Part shown: one piece after another, positions 26,446 through 33,841 of the stretch
Layout: each line of letters begins with the position of its first letter
Position numbering within the stretch: position 1 is the stretch's first letter
NCBI RefSeq assembly: GCF_030814215.1
Contig: NZ_JAUSUT010000001.1
Location: forward strand, 5,270,001 to 5,334,000
DNA from: Amycolatopsis thermophila
GTDB taxonomy: Bacteria > Actinomycetota > Actinomycetes > Mycobacteriales > Pseudonocardiaceae
DNA length: 64,000 bases
Direction of reading: 5' to 3'
The notes under the pieces: generated by a model
What the model was told of the DNA's origin: nothing
What the model saw: the letters and a program-made list of their open reading frames with translations, nothing else
Database searches by the model: none
Made by a program: the position numbers and the translations under genes

Positions 26446-26712
26446 TCAGTACACGTCGAGGCCGTCGGAGGCCAGGGTGATCGGGCCGAGCAGCGGGCCC
26501 GGCTCGCGGGCGACCGACTCGAGGGTCTTCTGGTGTTTCACGGCGATGAACCAGCCGCCCTCGGACAGGACCGGGTACCGGCGGAAGTCGGCGGCGGTGC
26601 TGCCGGGGAAGTCGCGGGCCACATCGACGCCCAGGGCGCGCAGGTCCTCTTCGGAGACTTCCTCCCTGGGCACGGCGAGGCCTTGCGGAGCAGGGGACTT
26701 TTCATCACTCAC
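26446..26712 (-). CDS. Small conserved protein linked to hydantoinase-type genes
   Basis: An 88-residue acidic protein of unknown function, and the first gene of the operon. It starts at GTG with GGAG nine bases upstream. No metal-binding Cys/His cluster like that of acetone carboxylase gamma subunits is present. The segment DFRRYPVLSEGGWFIAVKHQKTLESVA is the most structured-looking part. By position it may be a small subunit of the carboxylase-like complex, as multi-subunit acetophenone carboxylase also has small chains; this is inference. Confidence 0.65.
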   Translation of the reverse strand: MSDEKSPAPQGLAVPREEVSEEDLRALGVDVARDFPGSTAADFRRYPVLSEGGWFIAVKHQKTLESVAREPGPLLGPITLASDGLDVY

Positions 26713-26746
26713 GGGCCATCACTCCAGTGTGTTGTGCCGGTGGCGA

Positions 26747-26774
26747 GTTTCGTGTACCAGTCGGTCTACGAAAC
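26747..26774. promoter_or_regulatory. TetR-type operator in the divergent intergenic region
   Basis: Arms GTTTCGTGTACC (26747-26758) and GGTCTACGAAAC (26763-26774) pair at 10 of 12 positions around a 4-base centre. It lies between the carboxylase-like operon start (26712) and the TetR start (26895), the best candidate site for that TetR. Confidence 0.6.
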
Positions 26775-26894
26775 GGTGACGGGAAGCACTCTAAGGCTCG
26801 GCTCCGGACCTGACAAGCCCGGACCGGGTGAGAGTGGAGGCCGTGGCGCGGGCGGCGCGCGGGAACGCGGGCGGCCGGAATAGGCTGTGGCCTT

Positions 26895-27554
26895 ATGCCA
26901 AGACCACCGGGGCACGGGCCGGGTTACGAGATCAAGCGGCAGGAGATCATCGACCAGGCGGCACAGTTGTTCGCGAAGCAGGGTTACGCGGCGACCGGCA
27001 TCGCCGAGATCGGTCAGGTCGCCGGCCTGGCCAAGGGCGCGTTGTACTACTACATCGGGTCCAAGGAGAACCTGCTGGTCGAGATCCAGAACCGGGTTCT
27101 CAACCCGTTGCTGACCGCGGCCCGGCGGATCGCGGCCCTGGACGAGGATCCGGTGCTGCGGCTGCGGTTGCTGTCGCAGACCCTGCTGGAGCTCATCCTG
27201 GCGCGGCTGGACCACATCTGGGTCTACGAGCACGACTACCGGCACCTGCGCGGTGCCAACCGCACGCGCCTGCTCCGCCAGCGCCACGAGTTCGAAAAGA
27301 TCGTGCAGGAACTCCTCGTGGAGGCCATGGAGTGCGGGGCCTTCCGCAAGCTGGACGCGCGGCTGGCGATGCTGCAGTTCCTCAACATGCACAACCACAC
27401 CTACCAGTGGGCCAAACCCGGCGGCGACTGGGACGCCGAGTTCCTGTCCCGCGAGTACTGCGCGACGCTGATCTCCGGCTTCCGGAGCCCGTCCTACGAC
27501 GCCGACGATCTCGAGGATCGCGTGCGCGCCTACCGGGAGCGCGAGGGGGAGTAG
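26895..27554 (+). CDS. TetR family regulator of the carboxylase-like operon
   Basis: A 219-residue TetR protein. Helix-turn-helix is at about residues 33-60 (GIAEIGQVAGLAKGALYYYIGSKENLL). The C-terminal domain has YEHDYRHLRGANRTRLLRQRHEFEK and several aromatic residues likely to line a ligand pocket, the pattern of acyl-CoA-sensing TetRs such as KstR2. Divergently placed from the carboxylase-like operon with a large dyad between. The ligand may be a CoA ester from that pathway (inference). Confidence 0.88.
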   Translation: MPRPPGHGPGYEIKRQEIIDQAAQLFAKQGYAATGIAEIGQVAGLAKGALYYYIGSKENLLVEIQNRVLNPLLTAARRIAALDEDPVLRLRLLSQTLLELILARLDHIWVYEHDYRHLRGANRTRLLRQRHEFEKIVQELLVEAMECGAFRKLDARLAMLQFLNMHNHTYQWAKPGGDWDAEFLSREYCATLISGFRSPSYDADDLEDRVRAYREREGE

Positions 27555-27582
27555 CGGCCCCTTTTCCGTGGTGTGCGGCCGC

Positions 27583-28158
27583 TCAGTCCGCGGTGTCGGC
27601 GAGCCGGGTGACGAGGAGGTCGAGCCGCTCGTCCTGGGTCTCCGGCGGGATGCGGCCGCTGCCGGACAGGACGGCGATGCCGTGCAGCGCGCTCCAGGTG
27701 ACCTCGGCGACCAGTTCGCGACGCGGGTTGTCCGCGCGGAAACAGCCGACGAACTCGTCGAAGGCGGCGCGCAGCTGCGGCGGGGTGTCGGCGTGCGCGC
27801 ACCTCACGTCGGTGGGCATGACGAACATGGCCTGGTAGAGGGCGGGCCGGTCGGTGGCGAACTCCAGGTAGGCGCGGCACACCGCGCGCAGGGCCCGGGC
27901 CGGCTCGGGGGCGGCCAGCCGGGCGCGGCGCAGGTGGCCGGTCAGTTCGCCGAAGCCGTCGATCGCGACGGCGCGCACGATGGCGTCCTTGCCGCTGAAG
28001 TGGCTGTAGAGCACGGGCTGGCTGTACTCGACGCGCTCCGCGAGCCGGCGCGTCGTCACCGCCTCCCAGCCTTCGGTCTCGGCCAGTTCGCGGGCGGCCG
28101 CGATGATCAGCCGGTGGCGCTGGGCCCGCTCCCGGGCACGGCGCTCCTTGACGGACAT
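27583..28158 (-). CDS. TetR family regulator
   Basis: A 191-residue TetR protein. Basic leader ERRARERAQRHR, helix-turn-helix about residues 35-60 (VTTRRLAERVEYSQPVLYSHFSGKDAIV), and a C-terminal domain of the TetR_C_33/WHG kind (WSALHGIAVLSGSGRIP). It lies 70 bases downstream of the fused E1 gene in the same orientation and could be co-transcribed with it or independent. Converges with the other TetR gene across a 28-base gap. Confidence 0.87.
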   Translation of the reverse strand: MSVKERRARERAQRHRLIIAAARELAETEGWEAVTTRRLAERVEYSQPVLYSHFSGKDAIVRAVAIDGFGELTGHLRRARLAAPEPARALRAVCRAYLEFATDRPALYQAMFVMPTDVRCAHADTPPQLRAAFDEFVGCFRADNPRRELVAEVTWSALHGIAVLSGSGRIPPETQDERLDLLVTRLADTAD

Positions 28159-28228
28159 GACGGCATCCCAGCAATGCCAGACATCCTGTCGGAAGCAAAC
28201 CGGCCCGCCCCGGCTCCGGCGACGCGCT

Positions 28229-30199
28229 CTACCCGCGAACGGATTTCCGCACGGCCGCGGCGATCTTCTCCTGATCGGGCAACCACGCCCGTTCGAGCGC
28301 GGGCGCGTAGGGCGCGGGCGTGTGGGCGGCGCCGACGCGCAGCACCGGCGCGTCCAGGGTCCAGAACCCGCGCTCGGCGGCGACGGCGGCGAGTTCGGCG
28401 CCCACGCCGAAGGATTCGACGGCCTGGTGGGCGATCACCAGGCGGTTCGTCTTGGCCAGGGACCGCAGCACCGTCTCGGTGTCCAGCGGGGCGATGGTCC
28501 GCAGGTCGACGACCTCGACGCTGATGCCCTCGCGCGCCAGGTCTTCGGCGACGGCGACGCAGTCGTGGACGACCTTGGAGTACGACACGAGCGTGACGTC
28601 CGTGCCCTCCCGGCGGATCGCGGCCTTGCCGAGCGGCACCAGGTGGTCCGGTCGCGGCCGCGGGCCCTTGCGCCCGTACAGCAGCCGGTTCTCGATGAAC
28701 ACGACCGGGTTGGGGTCGCGGATCGCGGCGCGGAGCAGGCCGTAGGTGTCCGCCGGGGTCGAGGGCATCACGACGGTGAGCCCGGGGATGTGTGCGAGCA
28801 GCGCCTCCAGGCTCTGCGAATGCTGGCTCCCGGAGGATTTCCCCGCGCCGAACTGGGTGCGCACCACCAGGGGCAGGCTCACGGCGCCGCCGGTCATGAA
28901 CCGCAGCTTCGCCGCCTGGTTCATCAGCTGGTCCAGGCACACGCCGAGGAAGTCCAGGTACATCAGCTCCACGACGGGCCGCAGCCCGGCCATCGCCGAT
29001 CCCACGGCCGTGCCGATGATCGCGCTCTCCGAGATCGGGGTGTCGCGCACCCGGCCGGGGTACTTCTCAGCCAGCCCCCGCATGAGCCCGAAGACGTTGC
29101 CGCCCGCCGCGACGTCGATGCCCGCCAGGAACACATCCGGGTCGGCGGCCAGCTCGTGATCGAGGGCCTCGTGCACGGCGTCCATGGTGCGGAAGACCTC
29201 GCCGTCGGGTTCGGGCGGCTCCGGCACCGGCTCGCGGGGCACGCCGACGAAGTGGTGCAGGGTCTCCGGCGCCGGCTCGCCGGCGGCCTGCGCTTCCTCG
29301 ACCGCCCGGTCGATGATCGCCTCCACCTCCCGGTCGATCGCGGCCACGCGGCCGGCGTCCAGGTGGGCGGCGAGCAGGGTGAGCGGATCGCGCGTCTTCC
29401 ACTCCTCGAGCTCGGCGGGCGTGCGGTAGCGCTCCGGGTCGCCTTCGTAGTGCCCGTGCCACCGGTAGGTCTCCGCCTCGAGCAGCACCGGACCGGCACC
29501 GCGGCGAAGGTCGCCGACCAGGTCTGCCGTCGTCCGGGCGACGGCGAGGACGTCGTTGCCGTCGACGTGGGTGTAGTCGATGCCGTATCCGCGCGCCCGG
29601 TCGGCCAGCGTGGCCCGGTGCTGGTCGCCGGCCGCGGAGAACTCGGCGTAGTGGTTGTTCTCGCAGCAGAAGATGATCGGCAGCCCCCAGACCGCGGCGA
29701 GGTTGACCGCCTCGTGGAACATGCCCTGCGCCACCGCGCCGTCGCCGAAGAACGCGAGCACCACACCGGCGGTGTCGCGCAGCTGCGCCGCCGCGGCGGC
29801 GCCGGTGGCGATGGGCAGTCCGGCGGCGACGATCCCGTTGGCACCGAAGACACCCTTGCGCGGGTCGGCGATGTGCATCGAACCGCCCCGCCCCTGGCAC
29901 GTTCCGGTGCTGCGGCCCATCAGCTCGGCGAACATCCCGGTCACGTCGAGGCCCTTGGCGATGCAGTGTCCGTGCCCGCGGTGGGTGGAGGTGATGACGT
30001 CCCGGTCGTCGAGCGGCCAGCACGCGCCCACCGCCGAGGCCTCCTGCCCGATCGACAGGTGCAGGAAACCGGGGATCTGGTTGGTGCGGTACAGGCGGGA
30101 CGCCCGGTCCTCGAACCCGCGGATGAGCCGCATCCGCCGGTACATCTCGGTCTGTGCGGTGACATCGACGCCGATGTCGCTCGCCTGAGTGGAAGTCAT
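28229..30199 (-). CDS. Fused 2-oxoacid/acetoin dehydrogenase E1 alpha-beta
   Basis: A 656-residue fusion. Residues 1-330 are an E1 alpha subunit with the thiamine-diphosphate motif FGDGAVAQGMFHEAVNLAAVWGLPIIFCCENN; GGSMHI and the YRWHGHYEGD loop are also present. Residues about 345-656 are the E1 beta (transketolase-like) domain with ISESAIIGTAVGSAM, QFGAGKSSGSQHSQS and the C-terminal VEVVDLRTIAPLDTETV. Such enzymes decarboxylate a 2-oxoacid or cleave acetoin and pass the acyl unit to a lipoyl E2. No E2 or E3 gene is in the window. ATG at 30199 chosen. Divergent from a butanediol-dehydrogenase-like gene, which hints at acetoin. Confidence 0.87.
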   Translation of the reverse strand: MTSTQASDIGVDVTAQTEMYRRMRLIRGFEDRASRLYRTNQIPGFLHLSIGQEASAVGACWPLDDRDVITSTHRGHGHCIAKGLDVTGMFAELMGRSTGTCQGRGGSMHIADPRKGVFGANGIVAAGLPIATGAAAAAQLRDTAGVVLAFFGDGAVAQGMFHEAVNLAAVWGLPIIFCCENNHYAEFSAAGDQHRATLADRARGYGIDYTHVDGNDVLAVARTTADLVGDLRRGAGPVLLEAETYRWHGHYEGDPERYRTPAELEEWKTRDPLTLLAAHLDAGRVAAIDREVEAIIDRAVEEAQAAGEPAPETLHHFVGVPREPVPEPPEPDGEVFRTMDAVHEALDHELAADPDVFLAGIDVAAGGNVFGLMRGLAEKYPGRVRDTPISESAIIGTAVGSAMAGLRPVVELMYLDFLGVCLDQLMNQAAKLRFMTGGAVSLPLVVRTQFGAGKSSGSQHSQSLEALLAHIPGLTVVMPSTPADTYGLLRAAIRDPNPVVFIENRLLYGRKGPRPRPDHLVPLGKAAIRREGTDVTLVSYSKVVHDCVAVAEDLAREGISVEVVDLRTIAPLDTETVLRSLAKTNRLVIAHQAVESFGVGAELAAVAAERGFWTLDAPVLRVGAAHTPAPYAPALERAWLPDQEKIAAAVRKSVRG

Positions 30200-30241
30200 C
30201 GCGTTCGTGCCCTTGTCGTCCTGGGGTTTCGGCCCGCCCCC

Positions 30242-30293
30242 TTGACATCTGGCGGGGAACCACGATTCTTGTACCGATTGTTCGAAAAAACAA
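30242..30293. promoter_or_regulatory. Divergent promoter region with TTGTT-N6-AACAA dyad
   Basis: A perfect -35 hexamer TTGACA at 30242-30247 points rightward toward the alcohol dehydrogenase, with a weak GATTCT 16 bases on. Leftward, TTGTTT-N17-AAGAAT could serve the E1 fusion. A dyad TTGTT (30278-30282), six bases, AACAA (30289-30293) lies between and may be an operator. Confidence 0.35.
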
Positions 30294-30315
30294 CCCGGAC
30301 GCGAAGGTGGGTCGG

Positions 30316-31368
30316 ATGCGGGCGTTGCGCTGGCACGGCAGAGGGGATCTGCGGCTCGACGAGGTACCGGAACCGCCCGCACCCGGGCCCGGTGAGGCGG
30401 TCGTCGCCGTGTCCTACACCGGCATCTGCGGCACGGACCTGCACGAGTACACCTCGGGCCCCAACCTGATCCGGACCACGCCCCACCCATTGACCGGCGC
30501 CACGCCGCCGATCACCCTGGGGCACGAGTTCAGCGGACGGGTCGCCGCACTCGGCTCCCCGGTGCCGGGTATCGAGGTCGGCACCCGGGTGGCCGTCGAC
30601 CCGTGCCTGCGGTGCGGCACCTGCCGCTGGTGCCGCCACGGCGAGTACCACATCTGCGCCAAGGGCGGCTCGGTCGGCCTCGCCTCACCGGGCGCGTTCG
30701 CGCCGCTGGTCACCGTTCCGGTGGCCGGTCTGGTGCCGGTGCCCGACGGCGTCACCGACGAGCTGGCGGCGCTGGCCGAACCCCTCGCGGTGGGGCTGCA
30801 CGCCGTCCGCCGGGCCGGGGTGCAACCGGGCGACACCGCGTTGTTGCTCGGTGCCGGACCGATCGGCATCGCCGTGCTGATGGCCCTGAAACTGGCCGGT
30901 GCCGCGGGAATCCACGTCAGCGAGCCGGTGCCCGACCGGGCGAAGCGCGCCGCCGAACTGGGCGCGACCGAGGTCTACGACCCGGCCGTCACCGACGTGC
31001 GACGCGAGGTGTTCCTGCGCACCGGGCGGATCGGACCGGACGTCGTGGTGGAGGCCACCGGACGGCCGGAACTCGTCGAACTCGCGGTCTCCACGGTCCG
31101 GCGCGGCGGCCGGGTCGTGCTGGCGGGGATCAGCGGCGGGGCGGCGTCGCTGCCGCTGAAACAGATCGTGCCGTTCGAGCGGACCGTGCTCGGATCGCTC
31201 GGCTACAACTTCGACATCCCGCGCGTGCTCGACCTGATCGCCACCGCGCGGCTGGATCCCGCGCCGCTGCTGACCGGCGTGTACCCGCTCGCCCAGGGGC
31301 TCGACGCGTTCCGCGAACTGGGCTCGGGTGCCCACCTGAAGATCTTGCTCAACCCCGAGGAGCGCTGA
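30316..31368 (+). CDS. Zinc alcohol dehydrogenase, 2,3-butanediol dehydrogenase-like
   Basis: A 350-residue zinc MDR. Catalytic zinc residues: Cys in TGICGTDLHEY, GHEFSG and the downstream Glu pair AEPLAVG. The four-cysteine structural zinc loop is in CLRCGTCRWCRHGEYHIC. The cofactor motif is LLGAGPIGIAVL. The HEYTSGPNLIRTTPHPLTG segment is typical of butanediol/sorbitol dehydrogenases. ATG with GAAGGTGGG upstream preferred to GTG three codons earlier. One base separates it from the acyl-CoA dehydrogenase, so they are co-transcribed. Confidence 0.87.
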   Translation: MRALRWHGRGDLRLDEVPEPPAPGPGEAVVAVSYTGICGTDLHEYTSGPNLIRTTPHPLTGATPPITLGHEFSGRVAALGSPVPGIEVGTRVAVDPCLRCGTCRWCRHGEYHICAKGGSVGLASPGAFAPLVTVPVAGLVPVPDGVTDELAALAEPLAVGLHAVRRAGVQPGDTALLLGAGPIGIAVLMALKLAGAAGIHVSEPVPDRAKRAAELGATEVYDPAVTDVRREVFLRTGRIGPDVVVEATGRPELVELAVSTVRRGGRVVLAGISGGAASLPLKQIVPFERTVLGSLGYNFDIPRVLDLIATARLDPAPLLTGVYPLAQGLDAFRELGSGAHLKILLNPEER

Positions 31369-31369
31369 C

Positions 31370-32539
31370 ATGGATTTCGACCTGCCCGCGGAAACCGTGG
31401 ACCTGCAACGGATGTGCCGCGACTTCGCCGCCAGGGAGATCGCGCCGTACGCGGCCGAGTGGTCCGAACGGTGCCACTTCCCGGTCAAGGTGTTCCGCAG
31501 CCTCGGCGAGCTCGGGCTGATGGGCATGCTCGTCGAGGAGGCCTACGGCGGCGCCGACGCGGGGCTGGTGTCCTATGTGGCCGCGATGGAGGCGCTCGGC
31601 GAGGCCGACCAGTCCGTGGCCGCGGCGTGGAACGCCCACTCCACCATCGCGACGCTGCCACTGGCCCGGTTCGGCACCGACGACCAGAAGAAGCGGTGGC
31701 TGGTTCCCCTGGCGACCGGCGAGAAGCTGGGCGCGTTCGGGCTGACCGAGCCCACGGCGGGCTCGGACGCGGCGGGCATCCGCACCAGGGCCCGCCGCAC
31801 CGAGGACGGCTGGGTGCTCAACGGCACCAAGATGTTCATCAGCAACGCCGGTACCGAGATGAGCCTCGGCGTGACCGTGCTGGCCGTCACCGGATCGGAT
31901 GGCAACGGCAAGAACAGGTACGGGACGTTCTTCGTGCCGGACGGCACGCCCGGCTACGCGAAGGGACAACCGCTGCGCAAGCTCGGGTGGCACGCCCTGG
32001 ACACGCGTGAGCTCGTGTTCACCGACTGCTGGATCCCCGAGGACCACCTGCTGGGGGAGGAGGGCAACGGGCTGCGCCAGTTCCTGGAGGTGCTGGACGC
32101 CGGACGGGTCAGCGTCGCGGCGCTGTCCCTGTCGCTCGCGCAGGCCGCCCTCGACCTCGCGATCCGGCACGCGGGGGACCGCGAGCAGTTCGGGCGTCCG
32201 CTGAACAAGTTCCAGGCGGTGGGGCACAAGCTCGCCGACATGGCCACCGAGGTGGAGGCCGCGCGCTGGCTGGTCTACCGCGCTGCGTGGCTGGGCGACC
32301 AGGGCCGGCCCTACGCCAAGGCCGCGGCGATGGCGAAGCTGTACGCCTCCGAGGTCGCCAACCGGGTCGCGAGCGCGAGCGTGCAGATCCACGGCGGGTA
32401 CGGTTTCATCCGGGAATCGGCGATCTCCCGGTTCTACGCCGACGCGAAGATCCTCGAGATCGGTGAAGGCACGAGCGAGGTGCAGCGCAACGTCATCGCG
32501 CGAACCCTCGTTCCGTCGGGCAAGGGAGTGACGCGGTGA
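31370..32539 (+). CDS. Acyl-CoA dehydrogenase
   Basis: A 389-residue FAD flavoprotein of standard length. AFGLTEPTAGSDAAG is the substrate/flavin signature, WVLNGTKMFISNA the middle beta domain, and YADAKILEIGEGTSEVQ the C-terminal helix with Glu in the IxEGT position of the catalytic base. It introduces a double bond into an acyl-CoA, feeding the enoyl-CoA hydratase that follows with a four-base overlap (GTGA). Chain-length preference cannot be read; short or branched substrates are common in this subgroup. Confidence 0.92.
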   Translation: MDFDLPAETVDLQRMCRDFAAREIAPYAAEWSERCHFPVKVFRSLGELGLMGMLVEEAYGGADAGLVSYVAAMEALGEADQSVAAAWNAHSTIATLPLARFGTDDQKKRWLVPLATGEKLGAFGLTEPTAGSDAAGIRTRARRTEDGWVLNGTKMFISNAGTEMSLGVTVLAVTGSDGNGKNRYGTFFVPDGTPGYAKGQPLRKLGWHALDTRELVFTDCWIPEDHLLGEEGNGLRQFLEVLDAGRVSVAALSLSLAQAALDLAIRHAGDREQFGRPLNKFQAVGHKLADMATEVEAARWLVYRAAWLGDQGRPYAKAAAMAKLYASEVANRVASASVQIHGGYGFIRESAISRFYADAKILEIGEGTSEVQRNVIARTLVPSGKGVTR

Positions 32540-33300
32540 CCGACCCCGTGCTGGTCGACGAGCGGGACCACGTTCTGGTCGTCACCCTCAACCGTCCGCA
32601 GGCGCGCAACGCGATCGACTCCGCCGTGGCCGCAGCCGTCAGCGCGGCGCTGGACCGGCTGGAAGAGCGCGAGGACCTGCTGTGCGCGATCCTCACCGGC
32701 GCGGGCGGCACGTTCTGCGCAGGCATGGACCTCAAGGCGTTCCTGCGGGGGGAGCGGGTCGTGATCCCCGGGCGGGGCCTGGCCGGCCTGACCGAGCGCA
32801 GGATGACCAAGCCGGTGATCGCCGCCGTGGAGGGATACGCCCTGGCCGGCGGGTGCGAACTCGCCCTGGCCTGCGACCTGATCGTGGCCGCCGAGGGCGC
32901 CCGCTTCGGGATTCCCGAGGTCAAACGCGGGCTCGTCGCCGCGGCCGGTGGGCTGCTGCGCCTGCCGCTGCGGATGCCCTACCAGCTGGCGATGGAGCAC
33001 GCCCTGACGGGTGATCCGTTCGACGCGGAGGTGGCCCACCGCCACGGGCTGGTCAACCGGCTGGTGCCCCCGGGACGGGCCCTCGAGGAGGCTCTCGCGC
33101 TGGCCGGCCGCATCAACGCCAACGCGCCGCTGGCGGTCCGGGTCTCCAAGGCGGTCGTCAGCCGGGCCTTCGACTGGACCGCCGAGGAGTCCTTCCGGGA
33201 ACAGCAGGCGCTGGTCCAGCCCGTCTTCGAGTCCGCGGACGCGCGCGAGGGAGCTCGCGCCTTCGCCGAGAAGCGGGACCCGGTGTGGCGCGGCAGGTGA
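32536..33300 (+). CDS. Enoyl-CoA hydratase/isomerase (crotonase)
   Basis: A 254-residue crotonase. GTFCAGMDLKAF forms part of the oxyanion hole; both hydratase glutamates appear to be present, in GGCELALACDL and in FGIPEVKRG. Start GTG overlaps the preceding stop. It adds water to the product of the acyl-CoA dehydrogenase. No 3-hydroxyacyl-CoA dehydrogenase or thiolase is adjacent. A MarR-type dyad begins 20 bases after the stop. Confidence 0.9.
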   Translation: MTDPVLVDERDHVLVVTLNRPQARNAIDSAVAAAVSAALDRLEEREDLLCAILTGAGGTFCAGMDLKAFLRGERVVIPGRGLAGLTERRMTKPVIAAVEGYALAGGCELALACDLIVAAEGARFGIPEVKRGLVAAAGGLLRLPLRMPYQLAMEHALTGDPFDAEVAHRHGLVNRLVPPGRALEEALALAGRINANAPLAVRVSKAVVSRAFDWTAEESFREQQALVQPVFESADAREGARAFAEKRDPVWRGR

Positions 33301-33319
33301 CCGGACCGTGGTCACAACG

Positions 33320-33334
33320 ATTGCGTGACGCAAT
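33320..33334. promoter_or_regulatory. MarR-type dyad, copy 1 (at the 3' end of marR)
   Basis: ATTGCG-TGA-CGCAAT, perfect 6-bp arms. Its last base is the first base of the marR stop codon. It shares TTGCG-N3-CGCAA with the second copy at the marR start. It could be a second operator or double as a short hairpin between convergent transcripts. Confidence 0.6.
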
Positions 33335-33795
33335 CACTCCGTAGCGGCTCGGTCGCCCGGCGCGAGGAGTCCGTCGGCGGCGGTGGCGAACGCGCTGAAG
33401 GTCGTCGCGACCGCTTCGCGGGCGGCCGGGTTCATCCGATCCAGGATGGCTGTGAGGACGTCCCTGCGGTCGTGGTCGACGCGCTCGACGAGCTGGCGCC
33501 CGGCGGCCGTCGGTGCGAGCAGGATCTCTCGCTTGTTCAACGGATTCGGAGCCTTCGCCAGCAGTTTCGCCGCGACGAGGCGTTCACACGCCCGAGTGAC
33601 CGAGGACGGGTTCATCCCGAGTTCGGCGGCCACCCGTCCCATCGTGACGGGGGTGCGCGCGACCACCGTCCGCAGCGCGCGGAACTGGGTCAGCGTCAGG
33701 CCCGCCGTGCCCCGTTCGACCGTCGCGTCGGCGATGCCGACCATCGCGCGCAGCGCGGCCAGTGCCGCATCCGTCTCCGTCGTTCCCTTGCACAT
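33334..33795 (-). CDS. MarR family regulator
   Basis: A 153-residue winged-helix MarR protein. It has LTLTQFRALRTVVARTPVTMGRVAAELGMNPSSVTRACERLVAAKLL (recognition helix) followed by the wing LNKREILLAPTAAGRQLV. The ATG at 33795 was chosen because the dyad TTGCG-N3-CGCAA abuts it and CATAAT lies 9-14 bases further upstream, suggesting a nearly leaderless transcript; the frame continues upstream without a ribosome-binding site. Probably autoregulated and likely controls the divergent SDR gene and/or the fatty-acid genes that end beside it. Confidence 0.85.
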   Translation of the reverse strand: MCKGTTETDAALAALRAMVGIADATVERGTAGLTLTQFRALRTVVARTPVTMGRVAAELGMNPSSVTRACERLVAAKLLAKAPNPLNKREILLAPTAAGRQLVERVDHDRRDVLTAILDRMNPAAREAVATTFSAFATAADGLLAPGDRAATE

Positions 33796-33808
33796 TTGCG
33801 CCACGCAA
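33796..33808. promoter_or_regulatory. MarR-type dyad, copy 2 (at the marR start)
   Basis: TTGCG (33796-33800), CCA, CGCAA (33804-33808): perfect 5-bp arms directly upstream of the marR ATG and overlapping its probable -10 (CATAAT on the minus strand). It lies 34 bases from the divergent SDR start. Confidence 0.65.
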
Positions 33809-33841
33809 TTATGGTAGGGGAGGGAGCGAGAGGAGCGGAAG

